A stretch of DNA of 62,062 bases, from contig JAGYIG010000018.1 of the NCBI GenBank assembly GCA_018402455.1, forward strand, positions 1-62,062. Direction: 5' to 3'. The position numbers were made by a program, and so were the translations under genes. The stretch's first letter is position 1; the number at the start of each line of letters is the position of its first letter. The notes under the pieces were generated by a model, which made no database searches, was not told the DNA's origin, and worked only from the letters and a program-made list of their open reading frames with translations. The stretch is from Opitutaceae bacterium. Lineage in GTDB: Bacteria > Verrucomicrobiota > Verrucomicrobiia > Opitutales > Opitutaceae. Positions 16,576 to 25,445 of this stretch are shown here, in pieces.

Positions 16576-17199
16576 ATGGCCGTCGTGGGCGGAGACTCTT
16601 TTTGGGACCAGCGCTACGGGGACGCCGGATCGGCCTACGTTTTCGGCACCGCCCCCAATGATTTTTTAGCCGCCTGCGCCCCCTCCCTGCCGCCCGGCCC
16701 CGTGCTGTGTTTGGCCGAGGGCGAAGGCCGCAATGCGGTGCACCTGGCCTCCCGCGGTCATGCGGTGACCGCCGTCGATCAGTCGTCGGTGGGATTGGCC
16801 AAGGCCAGGCGACTCGCGACCCGACACGGGGTGGACCTGACCGCGGTGGTGGCCAATCTTGCCGACTACCCGATCGAGCTCGGGAAATGGTCCGCCATCG
16901 TTTCCATCTTCTGTCACCTGCCTCAGCCCTTGCGGCGCCAGGCGCACGCCCGGGCCGCCGCCGGACTCGCCCCGGGCGGGCGCATCATTCTGGAGGCCTA
17001 CACCCCCGCACAGGTCAGATTCAAAACCGGAGGGCCGATTGGCGCCCCGGAACTGTTGATGACGCTGGCGGAGGTCCGCGACGAGTTTCCCGGCGTGACA
17101 TGGGAGGTCGCCCACGAGATTGAACGCGAGGTGATCGAGGGCGACGGCCACACCGGCCGGGCCGCCGTGCTGCAACTCTTCGGCCGGCGGGACCCTTGA
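16576..17199 (+). CDS. SAM-dependent class I methyltransferase (TehB-like)
   Basis: A 207-residue methyltransferase. FWDQRYG...YVFGTAPNDFL at the start and VLCLAEGEGRNAVHLASRGHAVTAVD (motif I, ~43-68) are typical of the TehB/thiopurine-like branch; IVSIFCHLP and GGRIILEAYTP follow as motifs IV and V. ATG 16576 is preferred because the family begins there; the upstream in-frame extension overlaps the rhodanese gene. Substrate unknown. Confidence 0.88.
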   Translation: MAVVGGDSFWDQRYGDAGSAYVFGTAPNDFLAACAPSLPPGPVLCLAEGEGRNAVHLASRGHAVTAVDQSSVGLAKARRLATRHGVDLTAVVANLADYPIELGKWSAIVSIFCHLPQPLRRQAHARAAAGLAPGGRIILEAYTPAQVRFKTGGPIGAPELLMTLAEVRDEFPGVTWEVAHEIEREVIEGDGHTGRAAVLQLFGRRDP

Positions 17200-17232
17200 G
17201 CTTTGGCCGGTAAACTGCTCCGGTCTTCGCCC

Positions 17233-18843
17233 ATGCTCCGACTCCCGCCCGCCTTCCTTACTTTCATGATCGTGGGCCTGACTGCGTTCACCGGCTGCAA
17301 CCGCGTCACGCCCATCGACGCGGCGCGGGAACAGAACATTTTGCTGATCACGGTGGGCTCCGAACCGTCCACCCTCGATCCCCACCGCAACACGGGCTCG
17401 CCGGAGAGTTTTATCATCGGAGCGCTGTGGGAACCATTGATCAATTGGAACGAATCGGCCACGGACTACGTTCCCGGCGCCGCCCACAGCTGGACCCTCT
17501 CGGAAGACGCACGAACCTACACCTTTCACCTGCGACCTGACGCCCTCTGGTCCAATGGCGACCCCGTGACCGCCCGGGATTGGGCCCGGTCGCTGCAACG
17601 CTGGTTGACGCCGTCCCTGGCCGCGGAACTGGCCAACTTCGCCGATCCCATCGTGGGCGCGTGGGCATTTCGCACCGGTGAAAACACCGACCCGGCTTCA
17701 CTCGGGATCCGGGCCATCGATGACCTCACCCTCGAAATTGAGCTGGCCGCCCCGGACGTTAAGTTTCTCGACGGTTTGACCGGGTTTCCGTGGGTGCCCG
17801 TCCACGAACCGTCCGTCACCGCCGCCGGCGGGTTCTTCGACCCGCTGACGGATTTCGTCCGTCCGGAAAAACTGGTTTCGAACGGGGCCTTTCGCCTTTC
17901 CGCCTGGAAGCATGGCCAATTCGTTGAAGTCACGCGCAATCCCCACTTTTACGAACCGGCCCGACTCAGCGGCATCCGCTTCGTCAGTATGGAAAACACG
18001 GATACGATGGAACGTTCGTTCCGCTCCGGCCAGTTGCACATCACCGACGGGGTCCCCTCCTCCAAGATCGAGGTCTATCGGGCGGCCCAGGACCCGGCCT
18101 TGCTCACCTACCCCCGGGTGGGCACCCGCTACCTGTCGATCAACACCACGCGCCCGCCCTTTGATGATGCGCGGGTTCGCCGCGCCTTTGCCCTCGCCTT
18201 AAATCGGCAGCAACTCGTCGAGGTGGTGCTGCGGACCGGCGGACGTCCGGCCTACAGTTTCGTGGGACCGATCGAGGGGAAATACACGCCCACGGTGTTA
18301 CTGCGGGAGTCCGCCGCCGAGGCCCGGGCGCTCCTGGCGGAGGCCGGCTACCCCAACGGTGAAGGGTTCCCCCCCGTGGAATACCTCTACAACACCCTCG
18401 ACCGGAACCGTCAGGTCGCGGAAGCCATCCAACAAATGTGGAAAACCACGCTGGGGGTGGAGGTGACGCTGCGGAACGAAGAATGGAAGGTCTTTCTGGA
18501 TACGCGCAGTCAGCTGGACTACCAAATCGCCCGGGCCGGCTGGCTGCCCTTTTCCCCCGAACCGGCTGAGCTGTATGAACTCAACTCGGGTTGGTCTCCG
18601 TCCAACGAGACCGGCTGGAGCGACCCCGAATACGACCGGGTGCTGAACGCGGCCCGGCGGGAAATGGACCCCACCAAACGCTACACGCTCTATCACCGGC
18701 TCGACGAGATCCTGCTCGAACAACAGCCCGTGATCCCGTTTGGCTTCTACGCCCGCACCCGGCTGGTGCACCCGAGCGTCGAGGGCTGGCCCGCCAATCA
18801 CCTCGAAGGCATCGTCTGGACCCGGATCGGGTTCGCGGAGTGA
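17233..18843 (+). CDS. Oligopeptide ABC transporter substrate-binding lipoprotein (OppA/SBP_bac_5)
   Basis: A 536-residue lipoprotein (lipobox LTAFTGC) of the peptide/nickel-binding family 5: SEPSTLDPHRNTGSPESFIIGALWEPL, WSNGDPVTARDWARSLQRWL, FDDARVRRAFALALNRQQLVE and a C-terminal RLDEILLEQQPVIPFGFY. It delivers oligopeptides or similar ligands to a permease, but no Opp permease or ATPase genes are adjacent, so it works with components encoded elsewhere or alone. ATG 17233 is chosen for the lipoprotein signal. Confidence 0.92.
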   Translation: MLRLPPAFLTFMIVGLTAFTGCNRVTPIDAAREQNILLITVGSEPSTLDPHRNTGSPESFIIGALWEPLINWNESATDYVPGAAHSWTLSEDARTYTFHLRPDALWSNGDPVTARDWARSLQRWLTPSLAAELANFADPIVGAWAFRTGENTDPASLGIRAIDDLTLEIELAAPDVKFLDGLTGFPWVPVHEPSVTAAGGFFDPLTDFVRPEKLVSNGAFRLSAWKHGQFVEVTRNPHFYEPARLSGIRFVSMENTDTMERSFRSGQLHITDGVPSSKIEVYRAAQDPALLTYPRVGTRYLSINTTRPPFDDARVRRAFALALNRQQLVEVVLRTGGRPAYSFVGPIEGKYTPTVLLRESAAEARALLAEAGYPNGEGFPPVEYLYNTLDRNRQVAEAIQQMWKTTLGVEVTLRNEEWKVFLDTRSQLDYQIARAGWLPFSPEPAELYELNSGWSPSNETGWSDPEYDRVLNAARREMDPTKRYTLYHRLDEILLEQQPVIPFGFYARTRLVHPSVEGWPANHLEGIVWTRIGFAE

Positions 18844-18871
18844 GCCGACCGATTGGCGGGTCGGGAACCTG

Positions 18872-19885
18872 CTAGGGCAGCTCGGACCGCAGCGCTCTGG
18901 TTTCCGCGAGCAACTCTTGCGCCGCGGCCAGCGCATCCCGGTTGGCCGGGGCCGGCGTTGCGGGAGCGCGTTCCGCCGGCTGAGCCTTCGCCTCGTCCGG
19001 ATCTCCCAGCCCCGCCTGCCGGAAACGCTGCAGCCGCACCAGAATCAGATCCCGGATTTCCGCGGCGTTGTCCACGGCATGAAACACACTGCGGTGCATC
19101 GAATCGCCCCCCGCTTCCTCCTCCCCGGAGCCTCCCCCGGCCGAACGCACCTCCACATCGGCGATTTTCAGCAACCGCTGCAGCGGTCCTTGGCGCACCG
19201 AAACCTGCTGCAGATTGGCAAAACTCATGGTGGTTTCCTGAATCTTCACGACGCCCCAACGCAGCCGCAAACTACGGTCGGTGACCATATACCAGCGTTG
19301 GGCGTAATCGATCCGCACCGCCAAGAGCGTCCAGAAAAACTGCAGGGAAAACAGGACCAGACCAACCGCTTCGGCCAATTTGATCCAATACAAGGCGTCA
19401 CCCGGAATGCGCTGGGGCAACTGCCGTAGCCAGCCCGGGGCGACCGCATGAAACACTTCATGGAAGACCTGGTGAATCACGCCACGTGGGATATCCGCGG
19501 GATCAACCGCGGGCTTCGGGACGGCCCCCTCCGGCTCCACCGTTTCGTAAACCCCTGGTTCGACTTCCACCAGAGTCTCACTCGGCACCGGGATCTCGGG
19601 TTCGGGTGACGGTTTCTCCATCACCCTCTCCGCGGCCATCGCATCGCGTTGGATGGCCGCTCGTTCCATTTCGATCTGCAACTCCAGCTCGTCGATGAAA
19701 TAGAGGGAAAACAACAGGCCAAAGATGGCGCCGATCTGCGTGCCCACCCACAGGACCACCCGGAAATGAAGGTAATTCCGGCCGGCCCGAAAGGTCTGCA
19801 ACGAGCCGGGAGCTCCGGCCGGTGGCTGCGGCTCGGGGGGCACCCGCAACCAAAAATACGCCCGCTCCTCCAGCCGCTTAAGCAT
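18872..19885 (-). CDS. Bacterial PH-domain (bPH2) membrane protein, long form
   Basis: A 337-residue protein with membrane segments near 44-68 (VVLWVGTQIGAIFGLLFSLYF) and ~185-210 (AVGLVLFSLQFFWTLLAVRI), a Pro/Glu-rich insertion between them, and a C-terminal bPH2 module (YMVTDRSLRLRWGVVKIQETTMSFANLQQVSVRQGPLQRLLKIADVEV). The C-terminus has an Ala/Glu-rich helix. It overlaps the end of the shorter PH gene by eight bases; YdbS/YdbT pairs have this arrangement. Role unknown. Confidence 0.8.
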   Translation of the reverse strand: MLKRLEERAYFWLRVPPEPQPPAGAPGSLQTFRAGRNYLHFRVVLWVGTQIGAIFGLLFSLYFIDELELQIEMERAAIQRDAMAAERVMEKPSPEPEIPVPSETLVEVEPGVYETVEPEGAVPKPAVDPADIPRGVIHQVFHEVFHAVAPGWLRQLPQRIPGDALYWIKLAEAVGLVLFSLQFFWTLLAVRIDYAQRWYMVTDRSLRLRWGVVKIQETTMSFANLQQVSVRQGPLQRLLKIADVEVRSAGGGSGEEEAGGDSMHRSVFHAVDNAAEIRDLILVRLQRFRQAGLGDPDEAKAQPAERAPATPAPANRDALAAAQELLAETRALRSELP

Positions 19886-20420
19886 CGGAGTCCTTTCGTG
19901 CCGCCAGGTCAGCGCGCAGCGCCCGCAACTCCGCCGCCACCGCCCGCAGGGTGGCCGCCAGCTCATCGTCGCCGACCACCGCACCGTCCCGCGCGGACGG
20001 CGACTCCCCGGGGGCTTCGTCCTGCACCCCCCGCATCCGGTGGTAGAGATAATCCCGCACCGCCTCGAATTGTTTGAGGCCCTCCAACGTCATTTCCGCA
20101 CTCGCGCTGCCACTCGCCGTCTGCACCAACACCTTCGACAGTCCTAGCCAACGCTCCACCATGTTCGAACGCAGGTGGATGTCCTGAATCCGTGAATACT
20201 GGATGATGATCTCCTTGCGAAACAGCAGCCCCCAACTCATCGAAATGCCCTCCGCGGTGAATTTGTAGCGCATGGTGCGGTAGCGAATCGCTCCCACGAT
20301 CATCAGCAGGGGAAAGAGCGGGGGGATCACGAACGACGCGAGCAGGTAATACTTCATCAGATCCCCGTGGGGACGGGTGATGGAGAGGATGGAGTCATCG
20401 GCCGGAGCAGGCGTCGTCAT
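19878..20420 (-). CDS. Bacterial PH-domain (bPH2) membrane protein, short form (YdbS-like)
   Basis: A 180-residue protein: one or two membrane segments (YYLLASFVIPPLFPLLMIVGA), then a bPH2 domain (YKFTAEGISMSWGLLFRKEIIIQYSRIQDIHL...LGLSKVLVQTASG) and a helical tail LAATLRAVAAELRALRADL. The downstream gene starts inside its last codons. Both proteins of the pair end in similar Ala/Leu/Arg helices, which could pair as coiled coils (inference). Confidence 0.82.
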   Translation of the reverse strand: MTTPAPADDSILSITRPHGDLMKYYLLASFVIPPLFPLLMIVGAIRYRTMRYKFTAEGISMSWGLLFRKEIIIQYSRIQDIHLRSNMVERWLGLSKVLVQTASGSASAEMTLEGLKQFEAVRDYLYHRMRGVQDEAPGESPSARDGAVVGDDELAATLRAVAAELRALRADLAARKDSDA

Positions 20421-20585
20421 AATTGCAAAACACGGTATTCACCGCAGAGTTTCAAACCACGAATGGCTGAACGGTCACCATAGGGGAACAACGGTCGGCC
20501 CCCGGGAAACCCCCTCGCCGCTCCGGGGGTAACTGCGAACGGGAGTGAGCAGCCATGGGTCCCCCGACTCCGCCGAGATCCGCCT

Positions 20586-21512
20586 TCAAAACTTACCGTG
20601 CTCGACCAGATCCTTGGCCCGGATCAAGCACACACAATTCATCCCGTCCTGCGTCTTCAACCAGCGCATGGGCAGTCGAGGCCAAGTCTGCTGCACCGTG
20701 GTCTTCAGCGCCCCGACCTCCAGCACGACGATCCCGTGCGGCTGCAACCGGTCGATCGCTTGAGCCAGCAATCGGCGGATGATCACCAAGCCATCCTTGC
20801 CCCCATCGAGCGCCATCCTCGGCTCGTGCTGAAATTCGGCAGGCAGCGTCTCGCAAACCGCACTCGGCTCATACGGGGGGTTGCTCAACAGGATGTCGTA
20901 GGCCCGCGGCGGCACGGCGGCGAAGAGGTCGCTGGCATGGAGCGTAATCCGTTCGGCCATCCCGTGGTTCGTCACGTTGATCTCGGCCACCGCCAACGCA
21001 TCATCCGACAACTCGATCGCGTCGACGCGAGCCTGGGGAAACTCGTAGGCCAGCAGGACCGCCAGACAGCCCGAACCGGTGCACACATCGACCACCTCCC
21101 GCACCGGCGTGCCCCGAGGCAGGTGGCTCGCCAGCGTCGGAATCAACTCAAGAAAATAGCTGCGCGGAGTCAGCACGCGTTCGTCGCAATAAAAGCGGTG
21201 CTCCCCCAGCCAGGCTTCCTTGGTCAGGTAGCTGGCGGGGACGCGCTCCTCGATCCGCTTGGTGAAGTTATCCCGCAACGCCTGCCGGGCGGCCGCGTCG
21301 AGCAGGATGTCCAGCACGTCGGGCTCGCTGTCCAACGGCAGATCGAGCGTGCGCAGAATCAAGTAGAGCGCCTCGTCATGGGCGTTGTCGGAGATCTGCC
21401 CCAGCGCCAGATCGTGGTGCTCATATTGCCCGACGGCCCATTGCAACCAATGGCCCGGGGTGAGCAGTTCGGCCGGCTGGGCCGGAGGGGGATGGGGAGG
21501 TCGACGTTTCAC
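20586..21512 (-). CDS. prmB: Ribosomal protein uL3 N5-glutamine methyltransferase
   Basis: A 308-residue PrmB/HemK-family enzyme that methylates a glutamine of ribosomal protein L3. The N-terminal helical domain is followed by ASYLTKEAWLGEHRFYCDERVLTPRSYFLELI, SAM motif I VVDVCTGSGCLAVLLAYEFP, and the catalytic NPPY (LLSNPPYEPS). PrmB rather than PrmC is favoured by the HRFYCDERVLTPRS segment. The downstream membrane-protein gene order is on the same strand with a 12-base gap. Confidence 0.92.
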   Translation of the reverse strand: MKRRPPHPPPAQPAELLTPGHWLQWAVGQYEHHDLALGQISDNAHDEALYLILRTLDLPLDSEPDVLDILLDAAARQALRDNFTKRIEERVPASYLTKEAWLGEHRFYCDERVLTPRSYFLELIPTLASHLPRGTPVREVVDVCTGSGCLAVLLAYEFPQARVDAIELSDDALAVAEINVTNHGMAERITLHASDLFAAVPPRAYDILLSNPPYEPSAVCETLPAEFQHEPRMALDGGKDGLVIIRRLLAQAIDRLQPHGIVVLEVGALKTTVQQTWPRLPMRWLKTQDGMNCVCLIRAKDLVEHGKF

Positions 21513-21524
21513 GACTGGGCGGGG

Positions 21525-22310
21525 TCAGGGTTGTTTGGGCGGCAGGTGCTCCTCGCAGTAACACACCTCCTGATCGCCCTCCGTGCGATAGCGGAAGCCC
21601 AGGTCGGGGGCGGTGTTGCTGTTGCGTTGGCAGACCGAGCAGGTGTGCATGGGCTCCGCGGCCGCATCCCGCATCCTTTCGCGCTGGGCGCGTTGCTGGA
21701 CACGCCGCTGACCGGTCTTGACGCGTTGCACCAACTCCTTGCCGAAGAAGAGCAGGAAGTTGCCCGTGGCCGCGAGCACCCCGAGTTTTTCGGTCGCCCC
21801 CCCGGTCACAAAAGTGAAGGCGTAGAGGACCCAGGTGATCAGGGCCAGCCACTTGATTTTAACCGGCAAAATGAAAAACAGGTGCAGGGTGAAATCGGGA
21901 TTGAGGAAGGCAAAGGCCAGAAAAACCGATCCTCCGAGGAAGAGATTGGTGGCCAACGCGGTGGGCGAGACAAAGGCCAGCGCCACGGTGAGCAGGTAAC
22001 CCACCAACAGGAACAAGTTGTAGCGCACCACCCCGAAGTATTGCTCCAGCGCATTGCCGTAGAGGTAGAACAGGTAAAGGGCGAAGGCAGCGAAGATGCC
22101 GAAGCCGGGGGGGATCGCAATGAAGGTCAGCAACCGCCAGATCTGCCCCGCCTGCACCAGCGCCGGCACCAGGACCAGTTGGTTCACATCGATTGCCTGC
22201 AGCAGCGCCGTGAGCAGCACAAACGTCTGGGCAATCACGATATAGATCGTGAGGTTGGAGATCGCGAACGGTTCGAGCCGTCGCTCCAGTTTATTGAGCC
22301 AGGAAGCCAT
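21525..22310 (-). CDS. Rhomboid/derlin-like membrane protein with C-terminal Cys-rich motif
   Basis: A 261-residue protein with about six membrane segments over residues 18-190 in a rhomboid-like layout (GQIWRLLTFIAIPPG; GNALEQYFGVVRYNLFLL; NLFLGGSVFLAFAF). No clear catalytic Ser-His pair is visible, so it is more likely derlin-like than a protease. The soluble tail has CSVCQRN...EVCYCEEH, a possible metal site. It ends 13 bases before prmB on the same strand. Function unknown. Confidence 0.7.
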   Translation of the reverse strand: MASWLNKLERRLEPFAISNLTIYIVIAQTFVLLTALLQAIDVNQLVLVPALVQAGQIWRLLTFIAIPPGFGIFAAFALYLFYLYGNALEQYFGVVRYNLFLLVGYLLTVALAFVSPTALATNLFLGGSVFLAFAFLNPDFTLHLFFILPVKIKWLALITWVLYAFTFVTGGATEKLGVLAATGNFLLFFGKELVQRVKTGQRRVQQRAQRERMRDAAAEPMHTCSVCQRNSNTAPDLGFRYRTEGDQEVCYCEEHLPPKQP

Positions 22311-22351
22311 TGAGCGGCCGAGCTAAGGGGACGAAGGGCGACGGGGAAACA

Positions 22352-23404
22352 TCATTCGGCCCCACCCGCCGCTGGTTGCACGGTCTGTTCGTGCAGTTCA
22401 ACGACTTTCTCGCTGCTGACCTTGAGGGGGGACTCGATCACCACTGGTCTAAATTCCGGCACCACCAACGGCGGCGTCACCTCGATTGGGGTGGCCGCGG
22501 CGGGTGAGTCCACCCCTTCCGGAACGGCGACCGCTTGCTCCACTTCGGGCGGCGGGTTGCGTAAACGCTCCAGCCGCTCGAGCAGCCGTTCCCGTTGCCC
22601 CGCCAGCACCCCGATGAACCTTTCCTGCAGCATCCCTTCCGCCGCCTCCAGTTCGCCTTTGAAGAGCAGGACATTGGCCTGGTGCAGGCGCATCATCTGC
22701 TGCTCCTTCGGTGATTTCACGCGCTCCTCCAACGCCTGCCACGCCGCCAGGGCCTCGTCCCAGGGGGGATTTTCCAAGTCGTAGTAGGACTCGGCGTAGC
22801 GATAGGCGTAGGGCAGGCTGGCCGGATCCAACCGGACCGCTTCGGCGAAGGCGTGTTGCATGGCCTGATCAATCGCCTCCACCGACCATTCCCCGCTGAT
22901 GAGGAAATCCCGACGCGCTCCACCGAGCAGCTGGCCGACTTGATAGTGGTAGAGGGCTTCCTCCGGCGCCAGTTCCACCGCCGCGAGAAAATAGGGCAGC
23001 GCCTGCAAGGGGAGACCCTCCTCCGCCAGGTATTTGCCCAGCTGGTTCTTCACAATGGGTTGATCGGGATCCAGTTCGTTCGCCCGCAACAGGAGCGCCT
23101 GGGCCCGCTTGCGCTCGTCCAGCAGGGGATTGCCCAGCAACATCGAGTAGGCGATGTAGCCCGCCGGATCCTCAGGATAGGTGCGCAGATAATCCTCCCA
23201 ATCAAACACCAAGTTCTGCAGCCGCGGGCGCAGTTGCTCGACCTCCTCGGGCAACTCCGCCGCCGCCGCTTTTCCCAAAAGCTCCCGCTGAATCACCATC
23301 AAATCCTGCAATCGCTCCTCCGCGCGCGTCGTCGAAACCTGCCCCCCGGCAAAGGAGACCACCGCCACCACACTGATAAATAGAAATACGATAATACGAA
23401 ACAT
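22352..23404 (-). CDS. Exported TPR-repeat protein
   Basis: A 350-residue protein with a signal peptide (MFRIIVFLFISVVAVVSFAGG) and TPR-like helices through residues ~45-260 (AGYIAYSMLLGNPLLDERKRAQALLLRANELDPDQPIVKNQLGKYL; ALPYFLAAVELAPEEALYHYQVGQLL). The Pro/Val-rich tail is low complexity. The start 23404 matches the signal peptide; the frame is open to 23470. Probably a periplasmic scaffold. A long palindrome lies 67 bases upstream. Confidence 0.8.
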   Translation of the reverse strand: MFRIIVFLFISVVAVVSFAGGQVSTTRAEERLQDLMVIQRELLGKAAAAELPEEVEQLRPRLQNLVFDWEDYLRTYPEDPAGYIAYSMLLGNPLLDERKRAQALLLRANELDPDQPIVKNQLGKYLAEEGLPLQALPYFLAAVELAPEEALYHYQVGQLLGGARRDFLISGEWSVEAIDQAMQHAFAEAVRLDPASLPYAYRYAESYYDLENPPWDEALAAWQALEERVKSPKEQQMMRLHQANVLLFKGELEAAEGMLQERFIGVLAGQRERLLERLERLRNPPPEVEQAVAVPEGVDSPAAATPIEVTPPLVVPEFRPVVIESPLKVSSEKVVELHEQTVQPAAGGAE

Positions 23405-23470
23405 ACGCCGTCCGATTCCGACACCGTGCGCCCCTCGAAGTGCCACCGCAACCCCGCGTTCCCGGACCAC

Positions 23471-23497
23471 ATAGTGTCACCATTATGGTGACACTAT
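23471..23497. promoter_or_regulatory. 27-base perfect palindrome, copy 1 (shared with 50261)
   Basis: Two 13-base arms around a single central T; the core reads GTGTCACCAT/ATGGTGACAC. The central 23 bases are identical to the palindrome at 50262-50284, while the outer bases differ and still pair. A TATAAT hexamer (23495-23500) overlaps its right edge. It lies between the TPR gene (start 23404, minus) and the radical SAM remnant (plus), so could control either. Confidence 0.7.
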
Positions 23498-23533
23498 AAT
23501 TTCCGCCCCCCCCCGCCTTGGCAGGCTGGGGTC

Positions 23534-24585
23534 GTGCCAGCTGAACCCGACGTAACCTCCGAACACCTGCCCCGGCCCCGGGGACACGGGCGCGGCACAC
23601 CGATCAATACCCCGAACCGCTTTACGCCACTGCGCGGGGAGATCGACGACGGCGCGTTGGCGGATCTCGATCCCGACGACGTCATCCGGGGGGATCCCCA
23701 GACCCAGTTTTTCGACGATGCCAGTCAATCCGTCCTTTCCCGCAACGACAGCCCGGACGTCCCTTAAACCTATGGCGTGAATCCCTGCCGCGGCTGCGAA
23801 CACGGCTGTGCCTACTGCTTCGCTCGACCCTATCACGAACACCTCGGTTTCAGCAGCGGACTCGATTTCGAGACCAAGATCATGGTCAAACGACGCGCCC
23901 CGGAACTCCTACTGGCCGAATTAAGCAAACCCGCCTGGCCACCCGAACCGATCGCTTTCAGCGGCGCGACTGATTGCTACCAACCGGCCGGGCGAGATTT
24001 CAAAATCACCCGCCGGTGCCTTGAAATCGCCGTGGAGCTGCGCAACCCGGTGAGCCTCATCACGAAGAACCGACTCATCACCCGCGACTTGGATTTGCTA
24101 GCCAAGTTCGCGAGCTAGAACGGCGTCGGAAGGCTGCTCACGATGACCACCCTCGACCGAGAGTTGTGGGAGTAGCTTGAACCGCGGGCATCAAGACCCC
24201 GCGCGCGACTCGACGCCATCCGGGGCAATTGAGCGCAGCCGGCGTCCCGGTTGGCGTGATGATTGCGCCCATCGTCCTAGGACTCACCGATCACGAGATG
24301 CCTGCCATCATCGAAGCCGCTGCGGATTCCGGGGCAAAGTCGGCTGCCATGATTGTGCTGCGATTGCCTTATCAGGTCAAAACCCTGTTCACTGATTGGC
24401 TCACTACCCACGTCCCGACCAAGTCTAGACGCGTCCTCTCCCGGGTGCGCGAAATCCGCGGCGGCAAACTGAATGTCAGCGCGTGGCGCACCCGCATGCG
24501 CGGCGAAGGCATTCATGCCGAAAACATCCGGAACCTCTTCCTCGCCGCCCGCCGCCCCGGCGGCACTCAACTCGATCTCTTGTGA
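23534..24585 (+). pseudogene. Decayed PA0069-family radical SAM protein gene
   Basis: The sequence can be followed as one gene across several lesions. In frame 2 it reads GRGTPINTPNRFTPLRGEID...QTQFFDDASQSVLSRNDSPDV, then TAA (23765-23767), then VNPCRGCEHGCAYCFARPYHEHLGFSSGLDFETKI (CxxxCxxC radical SAM site), TAG at 24116-24118, TAG at 24173-24175, and TGA at 24230. Near 24215-24229 it shifts to frame 1 and continues SAAGVPVGVMIAPIVLGL to the natural end ...MRGEGIHAENIRNLF. Three stops plus a frameshift point to a true pseudogene rather than one sequencing error. Proteins of this family are uncharacterised 4Fe-4S enzymes. Confidence 0.88.
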
Positions 24586-24692
24586 CAATCTCTCAAGAGG
24601 GTCAGGGTGACCTAATAAGCTCTTTTGACAGGCGGTTATGGGTTTTGGGTTCTTGATCAAAACTTGGGAGTAGGTGTGACTGTCAGCCTACT

Positions 24693-25388
24693 ATGTGCTC
24701 CCGGTTCACCCTCAATCTTGGCGATGCCATCAATCTGGGCAAACGGCTCGGGATTCCGATCGATCAGGCCGTCTTGGGGAAGAAGGACCGCTACAATATC
24801 GCCCCCGCCACCGACGTCCTGGCCTTTCGGGCCGGTGAGGGCGTGACCCTGCGATGGGGGCTGATCCCGCATTGGTGCAAACCGGACAACACCCCCTCCG
24901 CGCCCTTGATCAATGCGCGGAGCGAAACCCTTGCCGACAAACCGTCCTTTCGCACCGCCTGGAAAAAGGGGCAACGCTGTGCCCTGCCGGCGACCGGATT
25001 CTACGAGTGGGAAAAACAAGGCAAGGAACGCCTGCCCTGGCTGTTCCGTCGCCGGGACGGCCACCCCCTGGCCTTCGCCGGGTTGTGGGACCGTTGGACC
25101 GATCCCATCGATGACACCGTGATCGAAAGCTGCACGGTTATCACCACGACGCCGAATCCGATGCTGGCCCGCATCCACGATCGCATGCCAGTTCTGCTCG
25201 ACGAGACCGCCGCCGCGGCCTGGCTCGATCCCGACCTCAGCGATGCGGCGGCCTTGATCACCCGTTTCCCCGCGGCTCGCCTGCGCGAGATCGCCCTCGA
25301 CACCTACGTCAACTCCTCCCGGCACGACGACCCCGCCTGCCTCACCCCCCGCGGCGAAGCTCCCGGCAGCCAATTCGATCTTTTTTAG
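24693..25388 (+). CDS. SRAP family protein (YedK/HMCES-like abasic-site DNA-protein crosslinker)
   Basis: A 231-residue SOS response-associated peptidase-fold protein. The catalytic Cys2 (MCSRFTLN), the Asn in LINARSETLADKPSF, the Glu in ATGFYEWEKQGK and the His in RIHDRMPVLLDE, which form the thiazolidine crosslink with abasic sites in single-stranded DNA, are all present. Length is normal. A TTGACA hexamer occurs ~65 bases upstream. It stands alone next to the decayed radical SAM gene. Confidence 0.94.
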   Translation: MCSRFTLNLGDAINLGKRLGIPIDQAVLGKKDRYNIAPATDVLAFRAGEGVTLRWGLIPHWCKPDNTPSAPLINARSETLADKPSFRTAWKKGQRCALPATGFYEWEKQGKERLPWLFRRRDGHPLAFAGLWDRWTDPIDDTVIESCTVITTTPNPMLARIHDRMPVLLDETAAAAWLDPDLSDAAALITRFPAARLREIALDTYVNSSRHDDPACLTPRGEAPGSQFDLF

Positions 25389-25445
25389 GGGCACCTCTCG
25401 CGGCGACCCCGCACGTTGCCGTCAGTCTCCTTCCCCCCTTGATAC

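Noticed and set aside
20421..20585. Possible remnant of a dispersed 'CACCGCAGAG...ACCACGAA' repeat upstream of the PH-domain genes
   Set aside because: Only short matches to a repeat type known from other genomes; no second copy close enough in this window to support it.
20598..22313. A 571-codon plus-strand open frame over prmB and the rhomboid-like gene
   Set aside because: Antisense shadow of two recognisable proteins; His/Gln/Arg-rich composition typical of reversed GC-rich codons.
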